From Dugong dugon (taxonomy: Eukaryota; Chordata; Mammalia; Sirenia; Dugongidae): 64,000 nucleotides of DNA. A model generated the notes under the pieces. That model was not told the DNA's origin, ran no database searches, and worked only from the letters and a program-made list of their open reading frames with translations. The DNA lies in the NCBI GenBank assembly GCA_030035585.1, contig CM057472.1, forward strand, positions 95,353,601-95,417,600. The letters run 5' to 3'. Position 1 is the first letter of the stretch. Every line of letters begins with the position of its first letter. Of the stretch, positions 22,942 to 32,909 are shown piece after piece. A program made the translations under genes and the position numbers.

Positions 22942-23109
22942 TACCAAAAAAACAAACTAAACCCGTTGCCATCAAGTCGATTCCAACTCATAGCGAACCT
23001 GTAGGACAGAGTAGAACTGCCCCATAGGGTTTCTGAGAGACTGGTAGATTCAAACTGCTGACCTTTTGGTTGGGAGGCGGAGCTCTTAACCACTGCGCCA
23101 CCAGGGCCC
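22942..23109 (-). mobile_element. AfroSINE 4 of the array, short form
   Basis: Minus-strand copy lacking the about-45-bp middle block and part of the body. Head ggggccctggtggcgcagtg is very well preserved, including the CpG. Bounded by ccaacagagttc (22930-22941) and caatagagtta (23110-23120). It is probably the youngest in the array. Confidence 0.92.
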
Positions 23110-23204
23110 CAATAGAGTTATAGGGGTTATTAAAGGAAGAGGAAAATTGGAAAGCATTTATCAGAGGACTGGCGTCTAGTAAATAGTAAATACATGTTAG
23201 ATAC

Positions 23205-23925
23205 TGTATCAGTTTCCAACGGCTGCCATAACAAGTACCACACATTGGGTGACGTACAAGAGCAGAAAATTTATTTATTTTTTGCAGTTCTGGAAGATTG
23301 TTGTTGTTGGTGCCATAGAGTCAGTTGTGACTCATAGCGACCCTATGCACAACAGAACAAAAGTGTCTGGTCCTGCCCCATTCTCACAATTGTTATGTTT
23401 GAGCCCATTGTTGCAGCCAGTGTGTCAATCTCTCTCCTTGAGAGTCTTCCTCTTTTTCATTGACCCTCTACTTTACCAAGCACGATGTCCTTCTCCTGGG
23501 ACTGATCCTCCTGACAACATGGCCCAAGTACGCGAGACAAGGTCTTGACATCCTTGCTTCTAAGAAGAATTCTGGCTGTACAAAATCAGGGTATCCGCCT
23601 TGTTAATTCCTTCTGAGAGCTCTAAAAATCTGTTCCATGCCTCTCTTCTAGCTTCTGGTGATTGCAGTCAATGGTTGGCTTTACCTGGCTTGTAGATCAC
23701 TCTAGTCTTTGCCTTCATCTTCACATGACTGTCTTCCCTCTGTGTTCTCTGTCTACATATCTCTTCTCTTGTATAAGGGCACCTCTCATATTGGATTAGG
23801 ACCCACCCTACTCCAGTATGACCTCAAGTTAATGTAACCTATAACACCTTCAAAGACCAAATTCACAGGTAGCGAGGGTTAGGAGTTCTCTGTGTCTTTT
23901 TGGAGGACAAAATTCAACCCTTAAC
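23205..23925 (-). mobile_element. MLT1A-like MaLR solo LTR, interrupted
   Basis: On -, it starts tgttaagggttgaattttgt, passes gtgggtcctaatccaatatg and gaagctagaagagaggcatg, and ends ggcagccgttggaaactgat. Both the order and the TG...CA-type ends match MLT1 LTRs. Flanking pentamers gatac and gctac may be the 5-bp duplication. The RTE end at 23297-23583 has split it. It holds LTR only, with no gag or pol. Confidence 0.8.
23297..23583 (-). mobile_element. RTE 3' end inserted in MLT1
   Basis: On -, the RTE C-terminal region from gtacagccagaattctt to the terminus (gctatgagtcacaactgac, ...caacaacaac). Target-site duplication is not clear; ttctgg appears on both sides but also occurs in the RTE. Confidence 0.85.
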
Positions 23926-24128
23926 AGCTACTATCATTCTCAGTCAAGTTAAGTAATTCGTTGTAGGCTCCATAACACTAAGGTTAAGTAAAATAGAGTT
24001 TTATTTCTTGAAATGACTCATAAACTAGAGGAATTTCTGAAGAGAAATCCCTAAAATGAAATGAATATTGAAAGAAGAACATAGACTGCCAAGATTATTA
24101 TATTAAAAGAGATGACATGCACGATAAT
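23926..24128. other. Short unassigned gap
   Basis: Nothing recognised between the MLT1 LTR and the short SINE. Confidence 0.4.
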
Positions 24129-24141
24129 TATTCTGTAGGTA

Positions 24142-24202
24142 TAGCAAAACCCAAAACCAAACCCGTTGGCTGTCGAGTCGATTCTGACTCATAGCGACCC
24201 TA
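24142..24202 (-). mobile_element. 61-bp AfroSINE tail insertion
   Basis: Only the SINE 3' end is present (agggtcgctatgagtcagaa and cgactcgacagccaacgggt on -), yet it is bounded by an exact 13-bp duplication, tattctgtaggta, at 24129-24141 and 24203-24215. This shows a true, extremely 5'-truncated insertion and not an eroded copy. Confidence 0.85.
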
Positions 24203-24378
24203 TATTCTGTAGGTAGACTAGTTAATAAATTACATGTCTTACTTTTTAGTTACAACTTTTACTTACAGCTTCAGAGAGAGGTTTCTCTGTCCTCTTGGAC
24301 TTGATAATCTGGAAAGGATTTAGAAAACAGATTTGAAAATATGTAGTGAGGGAGTTGAGCGCACTGGGTATGTAATAA

Positions 24379-24395
24379 GGCTATATGAATCTTTG
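24379..24395. repeat. Target-site duplication of the full-length L1 (3' side)
   Basis: ggctatatgaatctttg, identical to 32893-32909. It directly abuts the L1 poly(A) tail, seen as 14 T on +. Confidence 0.97.
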
Positions 24396-25884
24396 TTTTT
24401 TTTTTTTTTATATATTTTATTGTACTTCAGGTGAAAGCTTACAGAGCAAATAGTTTCTCATGAAATAGTAGTACACATGTTGTTCTATGACATTGGTTAA
24501 CAACCCCACAATGTATTAAGCCTCTAAATTCTCAACCTTTTTTTTTTTTTGATGAAAATTACAGATGGCCAAAGATACACCGTTTCAAAAATTTCTACAT
24601 TCACAATTCAGTGACATTGACTATGCTCTTCCAACTGTGCTGTTATTCTCACTTAAGATGAAGGCTTACAGAACAAAATAGTTTTTCATTTAACAGTTAC
24701 TATACATGTTGCCCTATGACAATGGTTAACAATCTCACAGCACATCAAGAATATCCTTACCCCACCTTGTGTTCCCTATCACCAGGGGACTTCCTTGTCC
24801 CCTTCTGTCTTCTGAACCTTGTCACTGGACTACTGTACCTCTATAGTCTCATTTGTTTTTTTTTTTTTTTAATTTTATTTTAACACCATTTCAAAACTTT
24901 TTACTTACACATTTAAGTGATATTGACTATGTTCTTCCAATTGTGCTGCCATTCTCGCCCAAGATGAAGGCTTACAGGACAAAACAGCCTCCCATTTAAT
25001 AGTTACTACAAATGTTGCCCTATAGCAGTGGTCAACAATCTCACAATACATCGACAATGTCCTTATTCAATTTGTGTTCCTTATCATCAGTTTCCTACTC
25101 CCCCTCTGCCTTCTGGCCCTTGTCACCGGACTCCTGTACCTCGTTAGTCCCATTTAGTTTTACTGGGCTGTCCATTCCCAGGCTTAACATCGAATCTCGA
25201 AGGGAACTTCACCTCTGAGCTGAAAGGGTGTCTGGGGGCCACACTCTTGAGGTTTCTCTAGTATTCTTTAGGCCAGTAAATCTGGTCTTTTTTTTTGGGG
25301 GGGGGGGAGTTAAAATTATGCTCTACATGCTTCTCCAGCTCTGTCCAGAACCCTCTGTTGTGATCCTGGTCAGAGCAGTCAGCGGTGGTAGCCGGGCACC
25401 ATCTAGCAGTACTGGACTCAGTCCGGTGGAGGCCTTGGTAGTTGTGGACAATTAGTCCTTTGGACTAATCTTTTCGTTGAATCCTGTTCTCTTCATTCTC
25501 CCTTGCTCCCGAAGGGATGAGACCAGTGGAGTATCTTAGATGGCCGCTCATAGGCTTTTAAGACCCCAGACACTACTCACCAAGGTAGAATGTACAGCAT
25601 CGTCTTTATAAGCTGTGTCATGCCAATTGAGCTAGATGTTCACTGAGACCATGGTCCCCAGAGCCCTCCGTCCAACAACTCAGTCCCTCGGGAGGTTTGG
25701 ATGTGTCTATAGGACCTCCATGACCTTTCCTTGTGCAGGTTGTGTTAGTTTCCCCTGTACTGTGTACTATCACACCTCTCACCCAAGTTACTACTTATCT
25801 ATTACCTATTTAGTATTCCCCCCCCCCATCCCTGGTAATCAACAAGGATTGTTACATTTTGCATGGGAATTTTTTCATGGGTTT
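24396..25884 (-). repeat. L1 3' UTR with tandem about-306-bp units and A tracts
   Basis: On + the units are marked by aagatgaaggcttacag at 24655 and 24961, a 306-bp spacing. A third partial unit lies next to the tail (gtgaaagcttacagagc, from 24431). Each unit is preceded on + by a T run (24396-24409, 24539-24551, 24858-24872), so on the sense strand each ends with an A tract. A sense-strand G run lies at the UTR start (25820-25828 as C on +), as in other L1 3' UTRs. A G10 run on + lies near 25299-25308. Confidence 0.85.
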
Positions 25885-28800
25885 TTACAATAGAGGTCTC
25901 ATACAATATTTGTCCTTTTGTGATTGACTTATTTCACTCAGCATAATGTCCTCCAGTTTCATCCATGTTATGAGATGGTTCACAGATTCATTGTTGTTCT
26001 TTCTCGTTGCATAGTACTCCATTGTGTGTATGTACCATAGTTTGTGTATCCATTCATCTGTTGATGGACATCGAGGTTGTTTCCATCATTTTGCTATTGT
26101 GAACAATGCTGCCATGAACATAGGTGTGCATATGTCCATTCGAGTGATGACTCTTATTTCTCTAGGATATATTCCTAGGAGTGGGATTGCTGGATCGAAT
26201 GGTATGTCTATTTCTAGCTTTCTGAGGAAACGCCATATCATTTTCCAAAATGGTTGTATCATTTTGCATTCCCACCAGCAGTGTATAAGAGTTCCCATCT
26301 CCCCGCAGCCCCTCCAACATTTGTTATTTCCAGTATTTTTGATTCGTGCCAGTAATGCAGGGGTGAGATGGTATCTCATTTTGGTTTTAATTTGCATTTC
26401 TCTAATGGCTAGTGATCGCGAGCATTTCCTCATGTGTCTGTTGGCCATTTGAATGTCTTCCTTGGTGAAGTGTCTGTTCATTTCCTTTGCCCATTTTTTG
26501 ATAGGATTGGTTGTCTTTTTGTTGTAGAGGTGTTGGATTTTCTTGTAGATTATGGAGATTAGACCTTTGTCTGACTTGTACTGTCCAAAAATTTTTTCCC
26601 AGTCTGTAGGTTCTCTTTTTACTCTTTTGGTGAAGTCTTTTGAAGAGCATAGGTGTCTGATTTTTAGAAGACCCCAGTTATCTAGCTTATCTGTTGGGTT
26701 TTGTGCATTGATGGTTATGGTTTGTATCCTGTAAATGCCATGTATTAAGGCCTGAAGTGTTGGTCCTATTTTTTCTTTTATGAATTTTATAGTTTGAGGC
26801 TTTATATTCAGGTCTTTGATCCATTTTGAAGTAGTTTTTGTATATGGTGTGAGGTATGGGTCCTGTTTCATTTTTCTACAAATGGATATCCAGTTTTGCC
26901 AGCACAATTTGTTAAAAAGACTGTCTTTTCCCCATTTGATGTATTTTGGGCCCTTGTCGAAGATCAGGTGACCGTAGGTGGATGAATTTACATCTGGGTT
27001 CTCAATTCTGTTCCATTGGTCAATGTCTCTGTTGTTGTACCAGTACCAGGCTATTTTGAGTACTGTAGCTGTATAGTAGGTTCTCAAGTCAGGTAGTGTG
27101 AGACCTCCAACTTTATTCTTCTTCTTCAGTAGTGCTTTACTTATTCAGGGTTTTTTCCTTTCCATATAAAGTTAATAATTCGTTTTTCCATCTCTTTGAA
27201 GAATGTTGTTGGTATTTGTATCGGGATTGCATTGTATTTGTAGATTGCTTTAGGTAGAATTGCTATTTTCACAATGTTGAGTCTGCCTACCCATGAGCAT
27301 GGTATGTTTTTCCATTTATGTAGATCCCTTTGGGTTTCATGCAGCAGTGTTTTGTAGTTTTCTTTGTATAGGTCTTTTACATTCCTGGTCAGATTTACTC
27401 CTAAGTATTTTATCTTTTTAGGGGCTATTGAAAATGGTATTGATTTCCTGATCTCCTTTTCATCGTTCTCTTTACTGGTGTATAGGAATCCAACCGATTT
27501 TTGAATGTTTATCTTGTATCCTGCTACTCTGCTGAATCTTTCTATTAGTTCCACTAGATTTCTCGTGGAGTCTTTAGGGTTTTCTATGTATAGTATCATA
27601 TCATCTGCAAACAGGGAGAGTTTAACTTCTTCATTACCAATTTGGATGCCCTTTATTTCTTTCTCTTGCCTTACTGCTCTAGCTAGAACTTCCAGCTCAA
27701 TGTTAAATAGGAGTGGTGATAAAGGGCATCCTTGTCTTGTTCCTGTTTTCAAGGGGAATGTTTTCAGCCTCTCTCCATTAAGAATGATGTTGGCTGTTGG
27801 TTTTGCATAGATGCCCTTTATTATGCTGAGAAATTTCCCTTCTATACATATTTTATTGAGAGCTTTTATCAGGAATGGGTGTTGGACTTTGTCAAATGCC
27901 TTTTCTGCATCAATTGAGATGATCATGTGATTTTTTTCTTTCCTTTTATTTATGTGGTGGATTATGTTAATGGATTTTCTAATGTTAAACCATCCTTGCA
28001 TACCTGGTATGAATCCTACTTCGTCGTGGTGTATTATTTTTTTGATATGATACTGAATTATATTGGCTAGAATTTTGTTCAGAATTTTTGCATCTCTGTT
28101 CATGAGAGATATTGGTCTGTAATTTTCTTTTTTTGTGATGTCTTTGCCTGGTTTTGGTATCAGCGTTATGCTGGCTTCATAGAATGAATTTGGAACTGTT
28201 GCTTCCTCTTCTATGCTCTGAAATAGCTTGAGTAGAACTGGTACAAGCTCTTCTGTAAATGTTTTGTAGAATTCTCCAGTGAAACCACTTGGGCCAGGGC
28301 TTTTTTTGGTTGGGAGTTTTTTTATTACCTTTTCAATCTCTTCTCTTGTTATGGGTCTGTTCAGATTTTCAATATCACTTTGTTGTAGTTTGGGTAGGCC
28401 GTATGTTTGTAGAAATTTATCCATTTCCTCTAAGTTTTCAAATTTGTTGGAATATAGTTTTTCATAATATTCTGTTATATTCCTTTTAATTTCGGTTGGG
28501 TCTGTTGTAATGTCCCCCATTTGATTTCTTATTTGGGATATTTGTGCCCTCTGCTGTTTTTCTTTTGTCAGTCTGGCCAGTGGTTTGTCGATTTTGTTGA
28601 TTCTTTCAAAGAACCAACTTTTGGTTTTGTTGATTCTTTCTGTTGTTTCTCTGTTCTCTATTTCATTAATTTCTGCTCTGATCTTTACTATTTCCTTTCT
28701 TCCGGTGGTTGTAGGCTTTTTTTGTTGTTCTCTTTCTATTTGTTTGAGTTCTGTAGTTAATGTTTTGATTTTGTCCCTTTCTTCTTTTTTGATATGTGCA

Positions 28801-29708
28801 TCTATTGCTATAAATTGTCCTCTGAGGACTTCCTTTGCTGTGTCCCAAAGGTTTTGGTATGATGTGTTTTCATTTTCATTTGATTCTAGGAATTTTTGAA
28901 TTCCATCTCTGATTTCTTCTATTACCCATTGCTGTGTAAGCAGATTATTATTCAGTTTCCATGTGTTTGATTTTTTTTCCTTTCTCTTTCTAGTGTTAAT
29001 TTCTACCTTGATGGCATTGTGGTCAGAGAAGATACTGTGAATTATCTCAGAATTTTGGATCTTGTTGAGGATTGCTCTGTGGCCTAAGATGTGGTCTATT
29101 CTGGAGAACGTTCCATGTCCATTGGAAAAGAATGTGTACTTCGCAGCGGTTGGATGGATTGTTCTATATATGTCTATGAGGTCCAGTTGGCTGATTGTTT
29201 CCTTTAGGTCTTCTGTATCTTTGCTGAGTTTCTTTTTAGTTGTTCTGTCCTTTACTGAGAGTGGTGTGTTGAAGTCTCCTACTATTATTGTGGAACTGTC
29301 AATTTCTCCTTTCAGTGCTGTTAGAGTTTTTTTTATGTATTTTGGAGCCCTGTCATTGGGTGCATAGATATTTATTATGGTTATGTCTTGATGATGGATC
29401 ATCCCCTTAATCACTATATAGTGTCCTTCTTTGTCTTTTATGGTCGATTTTGTTTTAAAGTCTATTTTATCTGAGATTAGAATTGCCACTCCTGCTCTTT
29501 TTTGGTAGTTGTTAGCTTGATATATTTTTTTCCAACCTTTGATTTTTAAGAAATTCAAATCTTTGTTTCTAAGGTGTGTCTCTTGTAGACAGCAAATTGA
29601 TGGATCCTGCTTTCTTATCCATTCTGCCACTCTCCATTTCTTTATGGGTGCATTGATTCCATTTACGTTCAGTGTAATTATTGATAGATGGAAGTTTGTT
29701 GCTATCAT
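25885..29708 (-). pseudogene. L1 ORF2: endonuclease-reverse transcriptase, two lesions
   Basis: Reads as 1274 aa once a 1-nt gap is allowed, matching the family length of about 1275. Residues 1-239 are the APE-like endonuclease; all usual catalytic or binding residues are present: N14, E43, Y115, D145, N147, T192, D205, H230. The RT domain (about 500-775) keeps D600 ([10 protein letters not shown]) and FADD with D702/D703. The conserved PGPDG motif reads PGPSG at 474. A C-terminal cysteine motif ([18 protein letters not shown]) follows. Lesions: a missing A near 27140, giving TAA after ...KGKNPE at residue 855, and TGA at 26086-26088 in ...FTIAK*WKQP, 67 codons before the natural TAA at 25885-25887. 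The second could be CGA to TGA decay at a CpG. Start ATG at 29708 fits the domain. ORF2p nicks target DNA and copies its own RNA there. Confidence 0.95.
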
Positions 29709-30138
29709 TTGTAGTGCTTTTTTGTGTGATGCTGAAGTTTTCTTTGTTCTTCTTACTCTCTTGTGCTGAGTTACTTTAGTTTGTGGATTTTGTGTTCATT
29801 TCTTTTGTTTTTGTAGGTTTTGTTTTTGTTGAGACTTTATGTTTTTCGTCTTTATTTTTATGAGTTGGTTTGTTAACTTTTTTTGTGGTTACCATGAATT
29901 TTACCCTTATCTTTATAATTTTGAAGCAGTCTACCCTTACTTGGTATCGCCTTGCCTTCCTCTCCTTTAGAAGGTTGTATACCTATGCCGTTTGTTCCCT
30001 CTTTCATTGTTTTGATGTTGTTGTCATCCTTTGATTGATTTATCTGATTCCCTGTTGTATTTCTTTTGTTTTTGGAAAGTCCTCCGTAGTTCAGTTCCTA
30101 GAATAGTATCTGGTTCATGTGAACCTGCATCCTAGGTC
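29709..30138 (-). other. Long L1 inter-ORF spacer, 430 nt
   Basis: Lies between the ORF1 stop and the ORF2 ATG. It is strongly A-rich on the sense strand (tracts such as caaaaacaaaacc) and has no open frame. In human L1 the spacer is about 60 nt. A short direct repeat ctaggtc/ctaggtc sits at the ORF1 end (30132-30145). Confidence 0.85.
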
Positions 30139-31138
30139 CTAGGTCCTGCCTGAGGGCTGAAGCTGTTTGTCCTCAGATCGAAGAACTCCCTTTAATAATT
30201 CTTTTAAGTTTGGTTTGACTTTTGCATATTCCTTTAGTTTCTGTTTATCTGGAAATGACCTAATTTCACCATCAAATTTGAACGAGAGTTTTGCAGGATA
30301 TATTATTCTTGGCTGACAATTTCTTTCTTTCAAGATTTTATATATGTCATCCCTCTGCCTTCTTGCCTGCATGGTTTCTGCTGAATAATCTGAGCTTAGT
30401 CTTATTGTTTCTCCTCTGTATGTGACTTCTTGTTTTTCACGAGCTGCTCTCAGGATTCTCTGTTTGTCTTTAGTTTTAGCGAGGGTGAATATGATATGTC
30501 TTGCTGATTTTCTTTTGGGGTCTCTTCTATATGGTGTTCGTTGAGCTTCTTGGATGGCCAGCTTTTCATTTTTCATGATATTTGGAAAGTTTTCTGTCAG
30601 CAGTTCTTCAATGATCCTCTCTGTGTTTTCTGTTTTCTCCCCCTGTTCTGGGATGCCAATCACTTGTAAGTTTTTGCTTTTAATTGTGTCCCCCATAACT
30701 TTCAGGGTCTCTTCATTTTTCTTTGTTCTTTTTTCTGAGTTTTCCTGAAACAGAGTTGTATCCAAGTGTTTGTCTTCAGTTTCACTGATCCTGTCTTCCA
30801 TGGTTTCAAATCTACTTCTCAGCCCTTCTATGACACCGTCCATTTCTGAAATCTTGTTGTTTATCTTTTGGATTTCTAATTGTTGTTTTTGTATAATTTC
30901 GAGTTGTGAATTTTTTTTTGGCATTTTGTTCCTGCATCATCTTCCTGAATTCTTCCAATTTTTTGTCTGTATTTTCCATAAATTTGTCTATTTTTTCCTC
31001 ATGTTTGTCAGCTTTTTGCCTCAGTTCTTGGAAAATTCTGAGTATTAGTGATTTGAGTTCCATATCAGGTACTTCTAATGCATTTTCTTCCACAGGAGAG
31101 TTATCTGGTGTTTTAATTTGGATGCCTATTGGAGCCAT
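30139..31138 (-). pseudogene. L1 ORF1: RNA-binding chaperone, one frameshift
   Basis: About 332 aa when the frameshift is bridged, close to the 338 aa of human ORF1p. N-terminal residues (MAPIGIQIKTPDNSP) lead into a long heptad-like coiled coil (ELRQKADKHEEKIDKFME..., then LEIQKINNKISEMDGVIEGL), then an RRM-like domain (NLQVIGIPEQGEKTENTERI) and a basic C-terminal domain (YRRDPKRKSARHIIFTLAKT, ending near KLKEYAKV). ORF1p forms trimers that coat L1 RNA. The frame is broken by one extra A in a nine-base A run (T9 at 30911-30919 on +), which separates the N-terminal 75 or so residues from the rest. A homopolymer makes sequencing or assembly error a real alternative. The ATG at 31138 has a strong context (caagATGg). 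Confidence 0.93.
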
Positions 31139-31929
31139 CTTGTCTTGTTTTTGTAAATGTTTTTATATTGTTTGCTGTTTTGGGGGCATTCAGTAGATAT
31201 TTCTCTCGTTTATTGATTATAGACTTTTTGTTTGTTTGTTTGTTTCGTTCTTGTGGTACAGCTGGGCAGATCTAGCTGAGGAGGAGCCACTGGGACGGGT
31301 TGCTTGTGGCACTCACCGCAGCCACCAGGACGGTCGGTAGTCAGTGCTGGGCAGGTTCCAATAGGGCGTGCCTGCACCGCTTGGTGGTGTGGTGTCTAGT
31401 GCACGGTGCAGGTAGGTAGGGTGCAGCGGGAAGATGGTTATGTGTGAAGCTAAGCTGGATATGGGAGAGAGGAGAGAGGAGGAGGAGCAAAAAGCGTACA
31501 AACATAAAAGAATGCTAGGGGAGCTTGTCATTGGAATGTACAGATGAGAGACTATGGGATGGAGGAAACCAGAAGGGGGCAGAGAAAGAAAAGGAAAGAA
31601 TGAACAGATAAAAATCAGAAAAGTTAAAGAACTGCAAAGTTCCCAGGGATCCCACTGATGCAGCTATGAGGTCTGGGGGAGTCGGTCTCAATTTTCACAG
31701 CTCAGCCTGGCCAGAAGGTACAGAGGCATACATCGCCTGGTATTCAGGGATCAGAAAGAGAAGGAAGAGATAGAGAGACGAGAAATTAAGCAATGAAGAA
31801 AGACAAAAGGGAAAAAGTGGTAAAAGATGACAAAACTAATCAAAAAAGGAAGAAAAATAAAATTGAAAAAAAAAAAAAGGCAACACCAGCATTCAGTGCC
31901 TACAAATGGGACCCAGAGAGCCCCCACTC

Positions 31930-32530
31930 AGGGGCGCGAATTCCAAGAAGCCGGTAGTCTCGGGGTTAAGAGACTGTGGCCACGGGAAGCAGAGGGGCGA
32001 ACGAACAAAGGCCCCGGGATCCCACCCGCGCGGGAGCCCAGACCTAGAAAGAGCCACACGCCCGAACGCAGACCTACAGCCCCGCAGGAGAGAGCAGAGA
32101 CGGCACTCGGAACCAGGCACCCAGGCAAAAGGAGGGGGAGGTGGCAGAAAAAGGTTCGCTAGCTGCCAGCAAACGGCTCCCAGAAAGCCGCCAGCCCGGG
32201 CACGCGGAATCCAAGCACCGGCGCCCCCCAGCCCAGGGACTCCAGCCACGGAAAGCAGAGGGGCGAACGAACAAAGGCCCCGGCATCCCACCCTCGCGGG
32301 AGCCCAGACCTAGAAACAGCCACACGCCCGAACGCAGCCCTACAGCCCCGCAGGAGAGAGCAGAGACGGCACTCGGAACCAGGCACCCAGGCAAAAGGAG
32401 GGGGAGGCGGCAGAGAAAGGTTCGCTAGCTGCCAGGAAACGGCTCCCAGAAAGCCGCCAGCCCAGGTGCGTGGAATCCAAGCACCGGTGCCCCCTAGCCC
32501 AGGGACCCTGGCCACGGAAAGCAGGGGATC
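31930..32530 (-). repeat. 266-bp tandem unit in L1 5' UTR, just over two copies
   Basis: Landmarks repeat at a fixed 266-bp spacing: agcagag at 31988 and 32254; ggttcgct at 32153 and 32419; the blocks between them (acaaaggccccgg, gagcccagacctagaaa, cgcaggagagagcagagac) are nearly identical. A third copy starts after 32420 and fades after gccacggaaagcagggg near 32524. The arrangement resembles the promoter monomers of mouse L1. Confidence 0.93.
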
Positions 32531-32871
32531 CCCAGCTGAGGCGGAGAGGGGTGGGTGGTGGGAGACCGCACACCGCAGTTTACCAGTCGTTCTTTCTCCG
32601 ACCAGATGCTCTGCAAGGCTGCTCTCCCGTTCGCTGGTCTCCGATAGGAATCCAAGATGGTGGAACCACGCTGCGTTAGCTGGTAAGGAATCTCTGCATG
32701 AGTCTCTCCTCTCTCTCCGTTCTCTTTTATTATTCTCACTCCGTTTGGTGTTTGGCTGAGTTCTTTTTCTCTTCATTTGGTGTTCTGGGGTTTCAGGATT
32801 TTTGGTTCTCTGTTAGGCTTAGTTTTTTGGATCTTTGCTGTGGAGGGACTGCGTGGTGCTTCTGCCTAGAG

Positions 32872-32881
32872 CGCCATCTTG
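32872..32881 (-). promoter_or_regulatory. YY1-type site at the L1 5' end
   Basis: On - the element begins ggaggcggggcaagatggcg. caagatggcg is the classical YY1 core found at the start of human L1, where it positions transcription initiation at base 1. A second core, ccaagatgg, lies on the opposite strand at 32652-32660. Confidence 0.75.
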
Positions 32882-32892
32882 CCCCGCCTCCC

Positions 32893-32909
32893 GGCTATAT
32901 GAATCTTTG
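32893..32909. repeat. Target-site duplication of the full-length L1 (5' side)
   Basis: ggctatatgaatctttg, identical to 24379-24395. Confidence 0.97.

Larger units (their letters stand above)
24396..32892 (-). mobile_element. Full-length L1 retrotransposon, about 8.5 kb
   Basis: The element runs on - from a 5' end at 32892 (ggaggcggggcaagatggcg) to a 14-base A tail at 24396-24409, between exact 17-bp target-site duplications. Order on -: 5' UTR of about 1.75 kb with 266-bp repeat units, ORF1 (31138 to 30139), an unusually long spacer of about 430 nt, ORF2 (29708 to 25885), and a 3' UTR of about 1.5 kb with tandem about-306-bp units. ORF2 frames align residue for residue with the numbering of well-studied L1 ORF2p. 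Only three inactivating lesions are visible (one in ORF1, two in ORF2). This is the youngest long element in the window by its exact flanks and clean tail. It cannot move by itself as read. Confidence 0.97.
31139..32892 (-). promoter_or_regulatory. L1 5' UTR / internal promoter, CpG-rich
   Basis: The 1.75-kb 5' UTR is the region from which L1 RNA is normally transcribed by pol II. The distal 31.93-32.55 kb part is strongly G+C and CpG rich, unlike anything else in the window, and has a repeated unit (separate entry). The proximal part is A/G-rich on +. Several open frames of 95-205 codons on both strands reflect the lack of stop codons in GC-rich DNA. Confidence 0.85.

Noticed and set aside
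26024..26452. 142-codon plus-strand frame [15 protein letters not shown]...
   Set aside because: Antisense shadow of L1 ORF2; no independent support.
26086..27087. A separate 333-aa gene
   Set aside because: It is the C-terminal third of L1 ORF2 after a 1-nt deletion; the frame and length fit the full ORF2.
27505..28899. Multiple hydrophobic plus-strand frames looking like membrane proteins
   Set aside because: Antisense of A-rich L1 ORF2, which always gives F/L/S-rich frames.
31827..32428. Several overlapping 95-135 codon frames on + suggesting GC-rich genes or a host CpG-island promoter
   Set aside because: The block lies inside the L1 between its duplications and is the element's 5' UTR; the frames follow the 266-bp units.
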